Below, piece by piece: positions 29,099-38,639 of a DNA stretch of 44,742 bases. A program made the position numbers and the translations under genes. The stretch comes from Chlorobiaceae bacterium (GTDB lineage Bacteria; Bacteroidota; Chlorobiia; Chlorobiales; Chlorobiaceae), in the NCBI GenBank assembly GCA_013334565.1, contig JAAXXI010000013.1, positions 1 to 44,742 on the forward strand, written 5' to 3'. Position 1 is the first letter of the stretch. Each line of letters starts with the position of its first letter. The notes beneath the pieces are model-generated. The model was not told the DNA's origin, did no database searches, and was given only the letters and a program-made list of their open reading frames with translations.

Positions 29099-29871
29099 TG
29101 CTCTGTTCCGTAAAAGGGCGATCCGGGCGTTTTGCACAGGTTCCCGCACTGTTTTTTCTTGCGGCCATCCTGCTGTTCCTGCCCCAGAGGGGGTTATGCG
29201 CTCTCCAGGTGCCAGCTCTGACGGCGAGGGTGAACGATTATGCCTCGATGCTGTCTGCGCAGGCAAAGGCCGATATCGAACAGAAACTGAAACAGTTCGA
29301 GGCGGAGGAGTCTACCCAGATCGTCATCCTTACCGTGCCTTCGCTCCAGGGCGATGTGATGGAGGATTTTTCCATCCGTGTCGCCGAAGCATGGGAAATT
29401 GGCCGGAAAGGGTCGGATAACGGCGCGATCCTCATCGTTTCGAGGGACGACCACAAAGTGCGCATCGAGGTTGGATATGGCCTGGAAGGCCGGTTGACCG
29501 ACCTGCTTTCGGGCAGGATCATCCATGACGAAATCGCGCCTTCGTTCAAGGCCGGCAAGTTCGATGAAGGGTTCGAGAAAGGGGTTTCGGCAATGATGGA
29601 TGCCGTGCGGGGCGAGTACAAGGGAAAACCCGCAGCGGAGAACAGCGACGATGCCCCGTCGGTACCGCTGCTGCTCCTAATCCTCATCATCTTTTTCATC
29701 TACTGGATCATGCAGCTCAGGAGGGGGCACCGGGGTGGCGGTTTCATGGGCCCGGGAGGCATGGGCGGCTGGTATATGGGCGGTGGTTCCGGGGGCGGCG
29801 GATTCGACAGTGGCGGTTTCAGTGGCGGCGGCGGTGGCTTCGGCGGCGGCGGCGCGTCGGGGGATTGGTAG
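29098..29871 (+). CDS. secreted TPM-domain membrane protein with glycine-rich tail (YgcG family)
   Basis: This is a 257-residue protein. A signal peptide (about 14-35) precedes a TPM domain (about 40-185, with VNDYASMLSAQAKADIEQKL, STQIVILTVPSL and HKVRIEVGYGLEG), a membrane helix (about 189-203, VPLLLLILIIFFIYWI), and a tail of glycine runs ending GGGGASGDW. The domain faces the periplasm. The TPM fold has been linked to phosphatase activity in plants and to photosystem assembly, but the bacterial role is unsettled. The start overlaps the lemA stop by one base. A large foldback repeat begins two bases after its stop. Confidence 0.9.
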   Translation: MLCSVKGRSGRFAQVPALFFLAAILLFLPQRGLCALQVPALTARVNDYASMLSAQAKADIEQKLKQFEAEESTQIVILTVPSLQGDVMEDFSIRVAEAWEIGRKGSDNGAILIVSRDDHKVRIEVGYGLEGRLTDLLSGRIIHDEIAPSFKAGKFDEGFEKGVSAMMDAVRGEYKGKPAAENSDDAPSVPLLLLILIIFFIYWIMQLRRGHRGGGFMGPGGMGGWYMGGGSGGGGFDSGGFSGGGGGFGGGGASGDW

Positions 29872-29873
29872 AT

Positions 29874-30185
29874 GGGGTTTGGAAAGTGGAAAGTGGAGAG
29901 TGGAAAGTGGGGAATTCAGGACTGAGGACTGAGGACTGAGGACTGGGGACTGAGGACTGAGGACTGAGGACTGAGGACTGAGGACTGAGGACTGAGGACT
30001 GAGGACTGGGGACTGAGGACTGAGGACTGAGGACTGGGTACTGGGGACTGGGGACTGGGGACTGAGGACTGAGGACTGAGAACTGGGAACTGGGTACTGA
30101 GGACAGGGACTGAGGGAAGTTTTGCAGCCAAACCCCAAGCCCCAGATCCCACTTTCCACTCTCCACTTTCCACTTTCCAAACCCC
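29874..30185. repeat. foldback repeat: perfect 38-bp inverted repeat enclosing a heptanucleotide array
   Basis: The left arm 29874-29911 is the exact reverse complement of the right arm 30148-30185. Each arm contains four heptamers of a GGAAAGT type (GGAAAGT, GGAAAGT, GGAGAGT, GGAAAGT). Between them, 29919-30100 is 26 in-register copies of GGACTGA with GGACTGG, GTACTGG and GAACTGG variants (complement CC[TC]CAGT), followed by degenerate units. CCCCAGTCCCC recurs just outside the right arm. The unit resembles the CCCCAGT-type STRR heptamers of filamentous cyanobacteria. The open frames it creates (repeating SPQSSVL on the minus strand) are artefacts of a 7-base period. Confidence 0.9.
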
Positions 30186-30238
30186 AGTCCCCATTACCCT
30201 GATTTCGGAGATCGGACAGATCATTCACGGAGGTTTGC

Positions 30239-30886
30239 ATGATGAACAAAGCGGAAAAATTCCTCAGCGAAGCTGAAAGGCGCGCAGTCGAAGATCAGGT
30301 CACCCGGGCGGAAGAACGCACTTCGGGTGAAATTGTCGTCATGATAGCGCCTTCGAGCTACCATTATCCCTATGCTGGCCTTCTGGGTGGCACGCTTGTT
30401 TCCATTGTCCTTGCAGTAAGCATTTCGATGCTTTTCTCGAAGGACAGCATGTGGTTTTTCCTCTGCGTTTTCGTGCTCTCCTTCATGCTGATGCATGAGC
30501 TGTTCAGGGGAGCCCTTTCCCTCAAACGCCCCTTCATCAGCAGGAGGGACATGGCTGCAGAGGTGGAGGAAGCGGCCGTCATGGCCTTTTACCGGAGCGG
30601 CATCAATCGCACCTCCGGACATACCGGCATTCTTCTCTACGTGTCGCTTTTCGAGCGCCGGGTGCGCGTCGTCGCCGACCAGGCCATCAACGCGAAGGTT
30701 GATCAGGCAGCATGGCAGGAGATCGCCGATATCGTATCGGGTGGCTTCCGTGAGAAGAAGCATGGGGATGCGCTCGGAAAGGCTGTTTTACGCTGCGGTG
30801 ACATACTCGCAGAGCATTTCCCGCGCGAGGAAGGGGATGTCAACGAACTCGTGAACACGGTGCTCATTGGAAACGAAGGGCGATGA
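30239..30886 (+). CDS. TPM-domain membrane protein
   Basis: This is a 215-residue protein with GGAGG before ATG 30239 (a second ATG follows at once at 30242). It has a split TPM domain: an N-terminal strand-helix part (about 8-42, LSEAERRAVEDQVTRAEERT, GEIVVMIAPSS), two membrane helices (about 47-63 and 70-86), then the rest (about 105-200, with HTGILLYVSLFERRVRVVAD). This is the usual layout of the second TPM gene in lemA-TPM-TPM clusters, where the paired proteins probably work together in the envelope. The foldback repeat now separates it from the first TPM gene. Confidence 0.88.
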   Translation: MMNKAEKFLSEAERRAVEDQVTRAEERTSGEIVVMIAPSSYHYPYAGLLGGTLVSIVLAVSISMLFSKDSMWFFLCVFVLSFMLMHELFRGALSLKRPFISRRDMAAEVEEAAVMAFYRSGINRTSGHTGILLYVSLFERRVRVVADQAINAKVDQAAWQEIADIVSGGFREKKHGDALGKAVLRCGDILAEHFPREEGDVNELVNTVLIGNEGR

Positions 30887-31169
30887 AGGGGGTTTGGTAC
30901 AGGTATGCCCATAGTATAATGACTGCAGGCTTTCGAGAAAAATTCCGTGAAGAGAACATCTCTGCCGCCTCCTGAAAAGTCAGGCCGGGAAAGCCATGTT
31001 ATTTCTATCGTATTTGCTGTCCAGTCAGGCACTTTCCCCCGAAATTTATTAAATTATATAACAGTTGTCTTCCGGGCGGAATCTGTTTACAGCAGCTTCC
31101 ATCCATATTCGGTGACCGGTGGAAAAAATTGAAAAGAAACACGGAACGGGCAGTAAACAAAGGTTTGCA

Positions 31170-32267
31170 ATGAAAAAAACAGCGTTGTACGCCTGGCACG
31201 AGAGGGCCGGGGCGAAAATCATCGATTTCGGCGGTTTCCTCATGCCGGTGCAGTATTCGGGTATCATCGCCGAGCACCATGCAGTGCGCAACGCAGCCGG
31301 GATTTTTGATGTTTCGCACATGGGAAATTTCTATGTCAGGGGCCCGAGGGCGCTCGAGTTCCTGCAGGGCATCACGACCAACGACATCTCGAAAGCCGGC
31401 CCCGGAACCGCCCAGTACAACCTGATGCTCTATCCGAGCGGCGGGATCGTCGATGACCTGATCATCTATGTCATCGACAGCGAAACCTTTTTCCTCATCG
31501 TCAACGCAAGCAACACCGAAAAGGATTTCAGCTGGATCAGCGAGCATATCGCATCTTACGATGGAGCGGTGCTCGAAGACCATTCGGACAAGCTTTCGCT
31601 GATCGCCCTCCAGGGCCCGGCGGCCATGAACATCCTGGGCGGGGTATTTCCATCCGTCGATTTCGCCTCTCTCGGTTCCTTCCATTTCTGCAGAACCATG
31701 TTCCATGGAACGGAGATCATGATCGCCCGGACCGGGTACACCGGCGAGCCCGGCGTCGAAATCTGCCTGCCGAACGAAGCCGCACTGCCTCTGTGGGAAG
31801 AGCTCATGGAAACCGGGCGCGATTGCGGCATCCAGCCGGTCGGCCTCGGCGCGCGCGATACCCTCAGGCTCGAGATGGGATATTCACTGTACGGCCATGA
31901 AATCGACCAGGATACCAACCCGCTCGAATCGAGGCTGAAATGGGTGGTGAAAATGGAAAAGGGACATTTCATCGGCAGGGAAGCCTGTCAGCAGGTCGAA
32001 CTGAACCTGAAGTATGGCGTGGCCGGCTTCAGTCTCGAAGGCCGCGTGCTTCCCAGGCAGCATTACAAGGTTTTCAATACCGACCACCAGGAGATCGGCT
32101 CCGTCTGCAGCGGAACGCTCTCTCCGACCCTTCAGGAGCCTATCGGGACCTGCAGGGTATTCCGCGAATACCTGCAGCCGGGAACCCCGATCCTTGTCGA
32201 GGTCCGCGGTTCCTGGCACAATGGCGTGATCAGGAACCTTCCCTTTTTGAAGCCCTCTCAGGGCTGA
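31170..32267 (+). CDS. gcvT: glycine cleavage system T protein (aminomethyltransferase)
   Basis: This 365-residue T protein moves the methylene group from aminomethyl-lipoate (on GcvH) to tetrahydrofolate, releasing ammonia. ATG 31170 follows AAAGG and gives the family start MKKTALYAWHERAGAK. A GTG at 31119 in frame is not needed. Motifs present are FDVSHMGNFYVRGP, LMLYPSGGIVDDLIIY, GYTGEPGVEICLP and GLGARDTLRLEMGYSLYGHE, where the Asp of GARDTLR binds folate. No gcvH or gcvP is adjacent. A TATAAT at 30915-30920 lies upstream, but I saw no glycine riboswitch in the leader. Confidence 0.95.
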   Translation: MKKTALYAWHERAGAKIIDFGGFLMPVQYSGIIAEHHAVRNAAGIFDVSHMGNFYVRGPRALEFLQGITTNDISKAGPGTAQYNLMLYPSGGIVDDLIIYVIDSETFFLIVNASNTEKDFSWISEHIASYDGAVLEDHSDKLSLIALQGPAAMNILGGVFPSVDFASLGSFHFCRTMFHGTEIMIARTGYTGEPGVEICLPNEAALPLWEELMETGRDCGIQPVGLGARDTLRLEMGYSLYGHEIDQDTNPLESRLKWVVKMEKGHFIGREACQQVELNLKYGVAGFSLEGRVLPRQHYKVFNTDHQEIGSVCSGTLSPTLQEPIGTCRVFREYLQPGTPILVEVRGSWHNGVIRNLPFLKPSQG

Positions 32268-32286
32268 AAGCAAAACGTGTCAGGAC

Positions 32287-34722
32287 GTGGCAAAGAGTAC
32301 GAAACGGAACAGGGAAAACGGTAAAACCAGCAAGCCGTCCATCGACAGGGATGTGCTGATGAAAGAGCTGATCGGCATCGTTCTCATGCTGCTTTCGCTT
32401 TTTCTCGTCTGCGCCATCCTCGGTTTCCATCCCGAGGACGAGGCTGCGTTCAGCAGCCTTGCATGGCACGATATCTTCAGCAAGTCGGCCGGAGAAGTTG
32501 CCCGGGACATCCACAATCCTTTCGGACTGATCGGTGCGAGGCTGTCGGTGTTTTTCATCCGTTCCTTCCTCGGCTATCCGTTCATTTTCACCATGTTTTC
32601 GGTGTTCTACTGCGGATGGTCCCTGCTCCGTTCGAACAGCCTGAAGCCCGCCCTTTTCTTTTTTCTCTACAGCGCGTTCATCTCCGTGGATGCCGCACTG
32701 ATGTTCGGCCTGACATCCGAGCCTTTCAGCGACGCGATGTCCGGGGCCATCGGCAGGATGCTCTCATCACTGCTTTCCCGCGCGATCGGCATGACCGGCG
32801 CATGGGTTCTTGCCGGCGTCATTGCCCTTCTCCTTACCTTTTACATGGGGCGCAACGTCCTTATCGCACTTTCCGAAGGGGCTTCGACGTTGAGCGCAGG
32901 CATTTCCGGCTCGCTGTCCGGCATCGGTTCATGGCTTGAGGATCTGCGAAAAAAAAAAGCTGAAACCCGGAGGCTGAAGGAGGAAAACAAGCGGGAGCAG
33001 AAGGAGCGCCGTCTTCAGGAAAAGGCGCAGAAGAAACCGGTTGCCCGTGCCGACTCCCGCCTGCCGGACCACCTGCCGTTTGAAAACACCCCTGCAGCCG
33101 AACCATCCGGGACCCCTTCCCAGTCTGCGGTTCCGCCCATGGAAACCGTCCTGCCGCAACTTCCCGGTGAACCGGAAATGGTGATCCGCCAGGGCGTTCG
33201 GGAAAAGGAAGCTGATCTCGACGAGAGGCAGATGAAGGTGAAAACGAAGGACAGGGAGCCTTACCGTTACCCGTCCATTGATCTCCTGGAAAAAGGCGCG
33301 GACGACGGGGAGAGGATCGACGAGCACCAGCTTGCGGAAAGCAAGAGGAAGCTGCTTGAAAAGCTCAATATCTACAAGATAGAAGTCCTCAGGATTTCGA
33401 CCACGGTTGGTCCCAGGGTGACGCTTTTTGAAATGGAACTCGCCCCGGATGTGAAGATCAGCAGGGTGAAGGCGCTCGAGAACGACCTCGCCATGGCCCT
33501 TGCTGCGAGGGGCATCAGGATCATCGCACCGATACCGGGCAAGAATGCCGTGGGTGTCGAGATCCCCAACGGCAAGCCCAAAACCGTCTGGCTTCGTTCG
33601 GTGCTTCAGGTCGAAAAATTCAAGAACAGCAGGCTCATGCTTCCGGTCGTCCTGGGCAAGACCATCTCGAACGAGGTCTACATCGACGATCTCACGGCAA
33701 TGCCGCATCTCCTGATCGCAGGCGCCACGGGTGCGGGAAAATCGGTCTGCATCAACGTCATCATCTCCAGCCTGCTCTATTCCTGCAGCCCTGACAAGGT
33801 GCAGTTCGTGCTGGTCGATCCGAAACGCGTCGAGCTTTTCCACTACCAGCACCTGAAGAACCATTTCCTTGTGCGCTTCCCCAACCTCGACGAGCAGATC
33901 ATCACCGAGCCCCAGAAAGCGGTTTATGCACTCAAGTGCGTCGAAAAGGAGATGGAGCACCGCTACGAGACCCTCGAAAAAGCCGGCGTCCGCAATATCG
34001 GGGACTACAACCGCCGCAATCCCGCAGAAGCGATGTTCTACCTCGTGGTGGTCATCGACGAGCTGGCCGATCTCATGATCACTGCCGGGAGGGATGTCGA
34101 GGAGCCCATCACAAGGCTCGCCCAGCTTTCAAGGGCTGTCGGTATCCACCTGATCGTTGCAACACAGCGTCCGTCGGTGGATGTCATCACCGGCATCATC
34201 AAAGCCAATTTTCCTTCCAGGATCGCCTTCCAGGTGGCAAGCAAGGTCGATTCGCGCACCATTCTCGACGGATCGGGCGCGGAGCAGCTGCTCGGAAACG
34301 GGGACATGCTCTACCAGCCGGCAAGCCAGCCGAAGGCCATGAGGCTCCAGAGCCCGTTCGTCTCTTCAGCGGAAGTCGAGGAGATCACAACGTTCATCGG
34401 AAAACAGCACGCTCTCAAGAATATCTACGTACTGCCTGCCGCCGAGTTGCAGAAAGGAAGCCAGGGCCCGCAGGGGTATCAGGACAAGGACGGGCGTGAC
34501 AGCATGTTCGAGGATGCCGCACGGCTCGTTGTCATGCACCAGCAGGCGAGCGTTTCGCTCCTGCAGCGCAGGCTCAGGCTCGGCTTCAGCCGCGCCGCGA
34601 GAGTGATGGACCAGCTTGAATACAACGGGATCGTCAGCGAAGCTGACGGAAGCAGGCCAAGGGAAGTCCTCGTCAATAGCGAAGACTCCCTCGAACTGTT
34701 ATTGAGAAATCTCGACGGGTGA
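32287..34722 (+). CDS. ftsK: DNA translocase FtsK/SpoIIIE
   Basis: This 811-residue translocase clears chromosome termini at the division septum and activates XerCD recombination at dif. It starts with GTG 32287, 20 bp after gcvT. About four membrane helices lie in residues 25-200, followed by a charged linker (about 215-340, many K, E, R and P). The motor domain has Walker A GATGAGKS (479-486) and the Walker B stretch FYLVVVIDELADLM. The C-terminal winged-helix gamma domain (about 740-805, VVMHQQASVSLLQRRLRLG) reads KOPS-type polarity sequences. All parts are intact. Confidence 0.96.
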   Translation: MAKSTKRNRENGKTSKPSIDRDVLMKELIGIVLMLLSLFLVCAILGFHPEDEAAFSSLAWHDIFSKSAGEVARDIHNPFGLIGARLSVFFIRSFLGYPFIFTMFSVFYCGWSLLRSNSLKPALFFFLYSAFISVDAALMFGLTSEPFSDAMSGAIGRMLSSLLSRAIGMTGAWVLAGVIALLLTFYMGRNVLIALSEGASTLSAGISGSLSGIGSWLEDLRKKKAETRRLKEENKREQKERRLQEKAQKKPVARADSRLPDHLPFENTPAAEPSGTPSQSAVPPMETVLPQLPGEPEMVIRQGVREKEADLDERQMKVKTKDREPYRYPSIDLLEKGADDGERIDEHQLAESKRKLLEKLNIYKIEVLRISTTVGPRVTLFEMELAPDVKISRVKALENDLAMALAARGIRIIAPIPGKNAVGVEIPNGKPKTVWLRSVLQVEKFKNSRLMLPVVLGKTISNEVYIDDLTAMPHLLIAGATGAGKSVCINVIISSLLYSCSPDKVQFVLVDPKRVELFHYQHLKNHFLVRFPNLDEQIITEPQKAVYALKCVEKEMEHRYETLEKAGVRNIGDYNRRNPAEAMFYLVVVIDELADLMITAGRDVEEPITRLAQLSRAVGIHLIVATQRPSVDVITGIIKANFPSRIAFQVASKVDSRTILDGSGAEQLLGNGDMLYQPASQPKAMRLQSPFVSSAEVEEITTFIGKQHALKNIYVLPAAELQKGSQGPQGYQDKDGRDSMFEDAARLVVMHQQASVSLLQRRLRLGFSRAARVMDQLEYNGIVSEADGSRPREVLVNSEDSLELLLRNLDG

Positions 34723-34726
34723 AACC

Positions 34727-34987
34727 TCAGACCGATTCGACGCGGACAATTTCCGGAATGGCTTTCTTGATCGCCTGTTCGACGCCCGCGCGGAGCGTGA
34801 GGGTGCTCATCGGGCACGAGCCGCAGGCGCCGAGCAGTTTCACATCCACAACCATATCCTTCGTGATGCCGACAAGCTGGCAGTCGCCGCCGTCAACCTG
34901 GAGATAGGGACGAACGGTTTCGAGCGCGGCGATGACCTTGTTGTAGATGGCATCGTTGTTTGGCAGGTAATCTTTGGTGATACTCAT
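34727..34987 (-). CDS. NifU-like C-terminal domain (Nfu) Fe-S carrier
   Basis: This 86-residue single-domain Nfu protein has the cluster-binding C55-x2-C58 in LLGACGSCPMSTLTLR. Such proteins hold a 4Fe-4S cluster between two subunits and hand it to target enzymes. It converges on ftsK (4-bp gap). The mrp gene, another Fe-S carrier, lies 160 bp upstream on the same strand behind a terminator, so nfu probably has its own promoter. Confidence 0.93.
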   Translation of the reverse strand: MSITKDYLPNNDAIYNKVIAALETVRPYLQVDGGDCQLVGITKDMVVDVKLLGACGSCPMSTLTLRAGVEQAIKKAIPEIVRVESV

Positions 34988-35072
34988 GTCTGTTGCTGTT
35001 TAATGGTAATTGTAGGGTAAATCTTTCCGGCATGGCCTGTTCCGGCTTTCGATAATATGAAACCTGCCGCGC

Positions 35073-35114
35073 AAAAAAACAACAAGGGCTCCTTTATTAT
35101 TTGTCCGTGAGCCC
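35073..35114 (-). terminator. rho-independent terminator after mrp
   Basis: On the minus strand GGGCTC (35114-35109) pairs with GAGCCC (35091-35086) over a 17-base loop and is followed by TTGTTGTTTTTTT. It lies about 35 bp after the mrp stop and separates mrp from nfu. Confidence 0.65.
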
Positions 35115-35147
35115 GTGCCCAGCGGGTGATCCTGTCATATCTTACGC

Positions 35148-36224
35148 TCAATGTCCCGCAGAAAGTTCCGCGTTCGTGATCGAGACCCGTCTGGCAACCT
35201 CCATCGCCGCCGCCATGATGGCTTTCGCCGCAGGGGAATCCGGCCGACTGATGACGTACGGTGTTCCTTCATCGCCTCCTTCGCGCACGCCCCGGTCGAT
35301 CGGGATGGCGCCGAGGAACGCGAGCCCCTGGGTTTTCGCGAAGATTTCCCCGCCGTGGTGGCCGAAGATGTAATCTCTCGTTCCGTCAGGGAGTTCGTAG
35401 TAGCTCATGTTTTCCAGAAGCCCGAGGATCGGGACGTGCACCTTGCGGAACATGCTCACGGCTTTCGATACGTCGGCCAGCGCGACATCCTGCGGCGTGG
35501 TGACGATGACGGTGCCGCTGAGCGGAAGGGTCTGGGAAAGGGTGATCTGGATATCGCCCGTCCCTGGGGGAAGGTCGAAAATCAGGTAATCGAGATCCTG
35601 CCAGTCCACGTCGCTGATAAACTGCTTGATGGCGCTCGATACCATCGGCCCGCGCCAGATGATGGCTGTTTCGCTGTCGACGAGGAAGCCTATGGACATG
35701 AGCTTGACCCCGAACTTTTTGAGAGGAATGATCTTCTTGTCGATAACCTCGGGTTTCGAATCCTGCAAACCGAACATGGTGGGAATGCTGGGCCCGTAGA
35801 GGTCGGCGTCGATAAGCCCGACCTTCGCTCCCGTGGCCGCCAGGCTAACGGCAAGGTTCACCGAGAAGGTCGATTTGCCGACACCGCCCTTGCCGGATGC
35901 TACGGCGATGATGTTCTTCACGTTTTTCAGCGGACGTTCATGGTCGCAGTTGTGGCCGCAGGATGAGGTAACCCGCGATTTCAGGTTCACCGTCACGTCA
36001 GCTGCAGCCGGAACGAACTTCCTCACGGCGTCGATGCAGGCGTTTTTTATATGCTCTTTCATCGGGCATGCCGGGGTGGTGAGCACGACGCTGAACGACA
36101 CGTTATCCTGTTCGTCGATCTCGATGTCCTCGACCATGGCGAGCGTCACCAGGTCTTTTTTGAGATCGGGCTCCATGACGGTGCCGAGCGCCTCGTAAAT
36201 ATGAGATTCCTGTACTTTGGGCAT
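35148..36224 (-). CDS. mrp: Mrp/NBP35-family Fe-S cluster carrier ATPase
   Basis: This 358-residue ApbC/Mrp-type protein carries Fe-S clusters. The N-terminal MIP18 (DUF59) domain (about 5-85) has the conserved cysteine C53 (TTPACPM). The deviant Walker A is KGGVGKS (112-118) and the switch motif is FDLPPGTGD. I take ATG 36224; a TTG at 36230 in frame would add two residues. Der lies 48 bp upstream on the same strand, so the two genes may be co-transcribed. The nearby nfu gene makes this a small Fe-S assembly neighbourhood. Confidence 0.94.
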   Translation of the reverse strand: MPKVQESHIYEALGTVMEPDLKKDLVTLAMVEDIEIDEQDNVSFSVVLTTPACPMKEHIKNACIDAVRKFVPAAADVTVNLKSRVTSSCGHNCDHERPLKNVKNIIAVASGKGGVGKSTFSVNLAVSLAATGAKVGLIDADLYGPSIPTMFGLQDSKPEVIDKKIIPLKKFGVKLMSIGFLVDSETAIIWRGPMVSSAIKQFISDVDWQDLDYLIFDLPPGTGDIQITLSQTLPLSGTVIVTTPQDVALADVSKAVSMFRKVHVPILGLLENMSYYELPDGTRDYIFGHHGGEIFAKTQGLAFLGAIPIDRGVREGGDEGTPYVISRPDSPAAKAIMAAAMEVARRVSITNAELSAGH

Positions 36225-36272
36225 TCGCAATGACTGTTTGGTTGTTGAATGATAAGATGGAAACTATGCCTT

Positions 36273-37589
36273 TTATTTTTTCTGGAAGCGCAGGGATAGC
36301 GGAACCCCTTCGAGGGGGAAACGCTCCCGGAGCTTCTTTTCAAGGAACCTCCGGAAATTGTCCTGGACAAGCTCGGGATCGTTGCAGAAAAATGCAAATA
36401 CCGGCCATGGTGCCTCGATCTGGGTCATGTATTTAATCTTCAGCTCCCTCCCCGATTTCGTGGATGGGTGCTTCTCCGCAAGCGCTTCCTCGAGGAACTT
36501 GTTGAGCTTGCTGGTGCTTATTTTCTGCTTAAGGCTGCCGGTGATATCCTTTGCGGTGTCGATTGCACGGTACAGGTTCTTTTTCGTCAATGCCGAAATG
36601 AACATCACGGGGATGAACGAAAGGTTGCCCATGAGCGAGCGGAGCTTGTCTTCGTAAAGCTTGCTGGTTTTCGAATCTTTTTCGATGAGGTCCCATTTGT
36701 TGACGAGCAGCAGGACTCCCTTGTGGCGCTCGAGCGCCATGTGGATGATCTTCATATCCTGCTTTTCAAGCCCGGCATCGGCATCGAGGAGGACGAGGAC
36801 GACATTGCAGCGCTCGATGGCCTTTTCGGTCCTGAGCGAGCTGTAGTACTCGATACCGGCATCGATTTTCGTGCGTTTGCGCAGGCCGGCCGTATCGATC
36901 AGCACGAACTCGTTGCGGTTCCGCATGAACCGGCTGTCGATGGCGTCCCTGGTCGTGCCGGGGATGTTCGACACGATCAGCCGGTTCGAGCCGAGCAGCG
37001 AATTCACGAAGCTCGATTTTCCGACGTTCGGCCTTCCCACTATGGCGATTTTAATGGCCTTGTCTTCTTCTTCCTCTTCGTTCTCGCGTTCGGGAAGCGC
37101 TTCAAGCACGTCGTCGAGCAGGTCGGCGATGCCGCTTCCGTCCTTGGCGGAAATCTGGTAAGGCCTGGTGAAGCCGGTGCTGATGAACGATTCCGCTTCG
37201 ATGGAAAGCGTCGGGCTTTCCACCTTGTTGACGGCGAAGAAAACCGGTTTTTCCGTATAATGCTGCCGGAGCAGCTTCGCAAGCTCGAGGTCGTCGTAGG
37301 TGAGCCCGGAGCGGACGTCGGTGACGAAAATAACGGTGTCGGCGTCCCGTATGGCGGTAAGCGTCTGATCGAGCATGGCCGAGCTGATGAGGTCGCTGTC
37401 GGAGGTGTTGTAGCCGCCGGTGTCCATGAGCAGGAACTGTTTGCCCTGCCACTCGCCTTCCGCGATATGCCGGTCCCTCGTTACGCCCGGCGTGCTGTCC
37501 ACAATGGCGGTCCGCTGGCGGAGGATCCTGTTGAAAAGGGTCGATTTGCCGACATTGGGCCGGCCGACAATGGCGATCAGAGGCTTCAT
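36273..37589 (-). CDS. der: ribosome-associated GTPase Der (EngA)
   Basis: Der has two GTPase domains in tandem and helps assemble the 50S subunit. The first G domain opens at once with [10 protein letters not shown] (G8-T17 region) and contains DTGGY and NKVE. The second begins [16 protein letters not shown], with [10 protein letters not shown] and [11 protein letters not shown]-like domain ends the protein (about 350-438). ATG 37589 gives [12 protein letters not shown] and the normal length of 438 residues. A longer frame to 37643 is not coding. It is divergent from the ribosomal-protein operon at 37743. Confidence 0.96.
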   Translation of the reverse strand: MKPLIAIVGRPNVGKSTLFNRILRQRTAIVDSTPGVTRDRHIAEGEWQGKQFLLMDTGGYNTSDSDLISSAMLDQTLTAIRDADTVIFVTDVRSGLTYDDLELAKLLRQHYTEKPVFFAVNKVESPTLSIEAESFISTGFTRPYQISAKDGSGIADLLDDVLEALPERENEEEEEDKAIKIAIVGRPNVGKSSFVNSLLGSNRLIVSNIPGTTRDAIDSRFMRNRNEFVLIDTAGLRKRTKIDAGIEYYSSLRTEKAIERCNVVLVLLDADAGLEKQDMKIIHMALERHKGVLLLVNKWDLIEKDSKTSKLYEDKLRSLMGNLSFIPVMFISALTKKNLYRAIDTAKDITGSLKQKISTSKLNKFLEEALAEKHPSTKSGRELKIKYMTQIEAPWPVFAFFCNDPELVQDNFRRFLEKKLRERFPLEGVPLSLRFQKK

Positions 37590-37636
37590 AGGAGCTGGAA
37601 TACGGTCATTTGAAAAACTGCCGGTAGATCCTGCAG

Positions 37637-37666
37637 GTGACAAGTATACAAATGCAAGGTTATAAT
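37637..37666 (+). promoter_or_regulatory. candidate promoter of the rplM operon
   Basis: GTGACA (37637-37642) and TATAAT (37661-37666) are separated by 18 bp in AT-rich DNA about 77 bp before the rplM ATG. This is the best sigma-70-like match near the ribosomal-protein genes. Confidence 0.5.
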
Positions 37667-37742
37667 TTGTAGAATTATGTGGAATAATTTACATTGCTAA
37701 ACTTTATTTTTCGGAAAAGACCAGTTAATCTATCGTAAGAGT

Positions 37743-38192
37743 ATGAGCAAGACGTTAAGTTTCAAAACATATTCGGCAAAACCTGCAGAAGTCGAGCGGA
37801 AGTGGTATGTCGTTGATGCTGATGGACAGGTGTTGGGCAGAATGGCTTCTGAGATTGCCAGGGTGCTCAGGGGAAAGCACAAGGCGGAGTTCACGCCGCA
37901 TGTCGATACCGGTGATTTCATCATCGTGACCAATGCGGAAAAAGTGATGCTCAGCGGCCGCAAAGGCGAAATGAAAACCTACTTTTCGCACTCCCAGTAT
38001 CCCGGCGGCGCCAAAATCGACCATGTCAAGGAGCTGCTGAAGAAAAAGCCCGAAAGGGTGATCGAAGAGGCTGTCTGGGGCATGCTCCCGCACAACAACC
38101 TCGGTCGTCAGCTTTTCAGGAAACTCAAGGTCTATGCCGGTTCACAGCACCCGCATGCAGCTCAGGCACCGGCCGAACTGAAACTTAACTAA
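37743..38192 (+). CDS. rplM: 50S ribosomal protein L13
   Basis: This is a 149-residue L13. The family signatures [32 protein letters not shown], and the C-terminal [13 protein letters not shown]...[12 protein letters not shown] are present. L13 binds 23S rRNA early in 50S assembly. It is followed by rpsI after 18 bp in the usual L13-S9 operon. Confidence 0.98.
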   Translation: MSKTLSFKTYSAKPAEVERKWYVVDADGQVLGRMASEIARVLRGKHKAEFTPHVDTGDFIIVTNAEKVMLSGRKGEMKTYFSHSQYPGGAKIDHVKELLKKKPERVIEEAVWGMLPHNNLGRQLFRKLKVYAGSQHPHAAQAPAELKLN

Positions 38193-38210
38193 ATCACTAA
38201 AAAACAGGGA

Positions 38211-38600
38211 ATGAAAGAGGTTATCGATACAGTCGGACGCCGTAAAACCTCGGTGGCAAGGGTGATCCTGTCTCCGGGAAAAGGCCGGGTGATCATCAAC
38301 AAGCTGCCGGTCGAAGAATATTTCAAGGACGAGTTCAAGCGCCAGCAGGCACTCAGGCCGCTCGCCCTTACCGAGAAGATGGATGAGTTCGATATCAGGG
38401 TGAACGTTCAGGGCGGAGGTGTGAGCGGCCAGTGCGGCGCGGTCAGCCTTGCCATTGCCAGGGCGCTTACCGAGTTAGACGAAACGTCGAGGGCCGTGCT
38501 GAAAACCGAAAAGCTGCTTACCAGGGACCCGCGTATGGTTGAGCGCAAGAAGTTCGGTCGCAAAAAAGCCCGCAAACGTTTCCAGTTCTCGAAGCGCTGA
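38211..38600 (+). CDS. rpsI: 30S ribosomal protein S9
   Basis: This 129-residue S9 is recognised by [34 protein letters not shown], and the basic tail [15 protein letters not shown] that reaches the P-site tRNA. It is the second gene of the rplM-rpsI pair. About 150 bp separate it from rpsB. Confidence 0.98.
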   Translation: MKEVIDTVGRRKTSVARVILSPGKGRVIINKLPVEEYFKDEFKRQQALRPLALTEKMDEFDIRVNVQGGGVSGQCGAVSLAIARALTELDETSRAVLKTEKLLTRDPRMVERKKFGRKKARKRFQFSKR

Positions 38601-38639
38601 TATTTATTTATACCGTTTTTATTTCAGTAAAAACAACGC

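Noticed and set aside
29919..30100. Possible CRISPR array
   Set aside because: The repeat unit is seven bases with no spacers and no cas genes are present.
29677..30249. 190-codon minus-strand frame with repeating SPQSSVL residues
   Set aside because: It is produced by the 7-base repeat, which keeps several frames open at once. It has no ribosome site and overlaps the glycine-rich tail of the TPM gene.
30887..31169. Glycine riboswitch before gcvT
   Set aside because: I looked for the paired glycine aptamer motifs in the leader and did not find them; the region is AT-rich and lacks the conserved core.
31119..31169. GTG start at 31119 for gcvT
   Set aside because: The ATG at 31170 has a ribosome site and matches the usual T-protein N-terminus and length.
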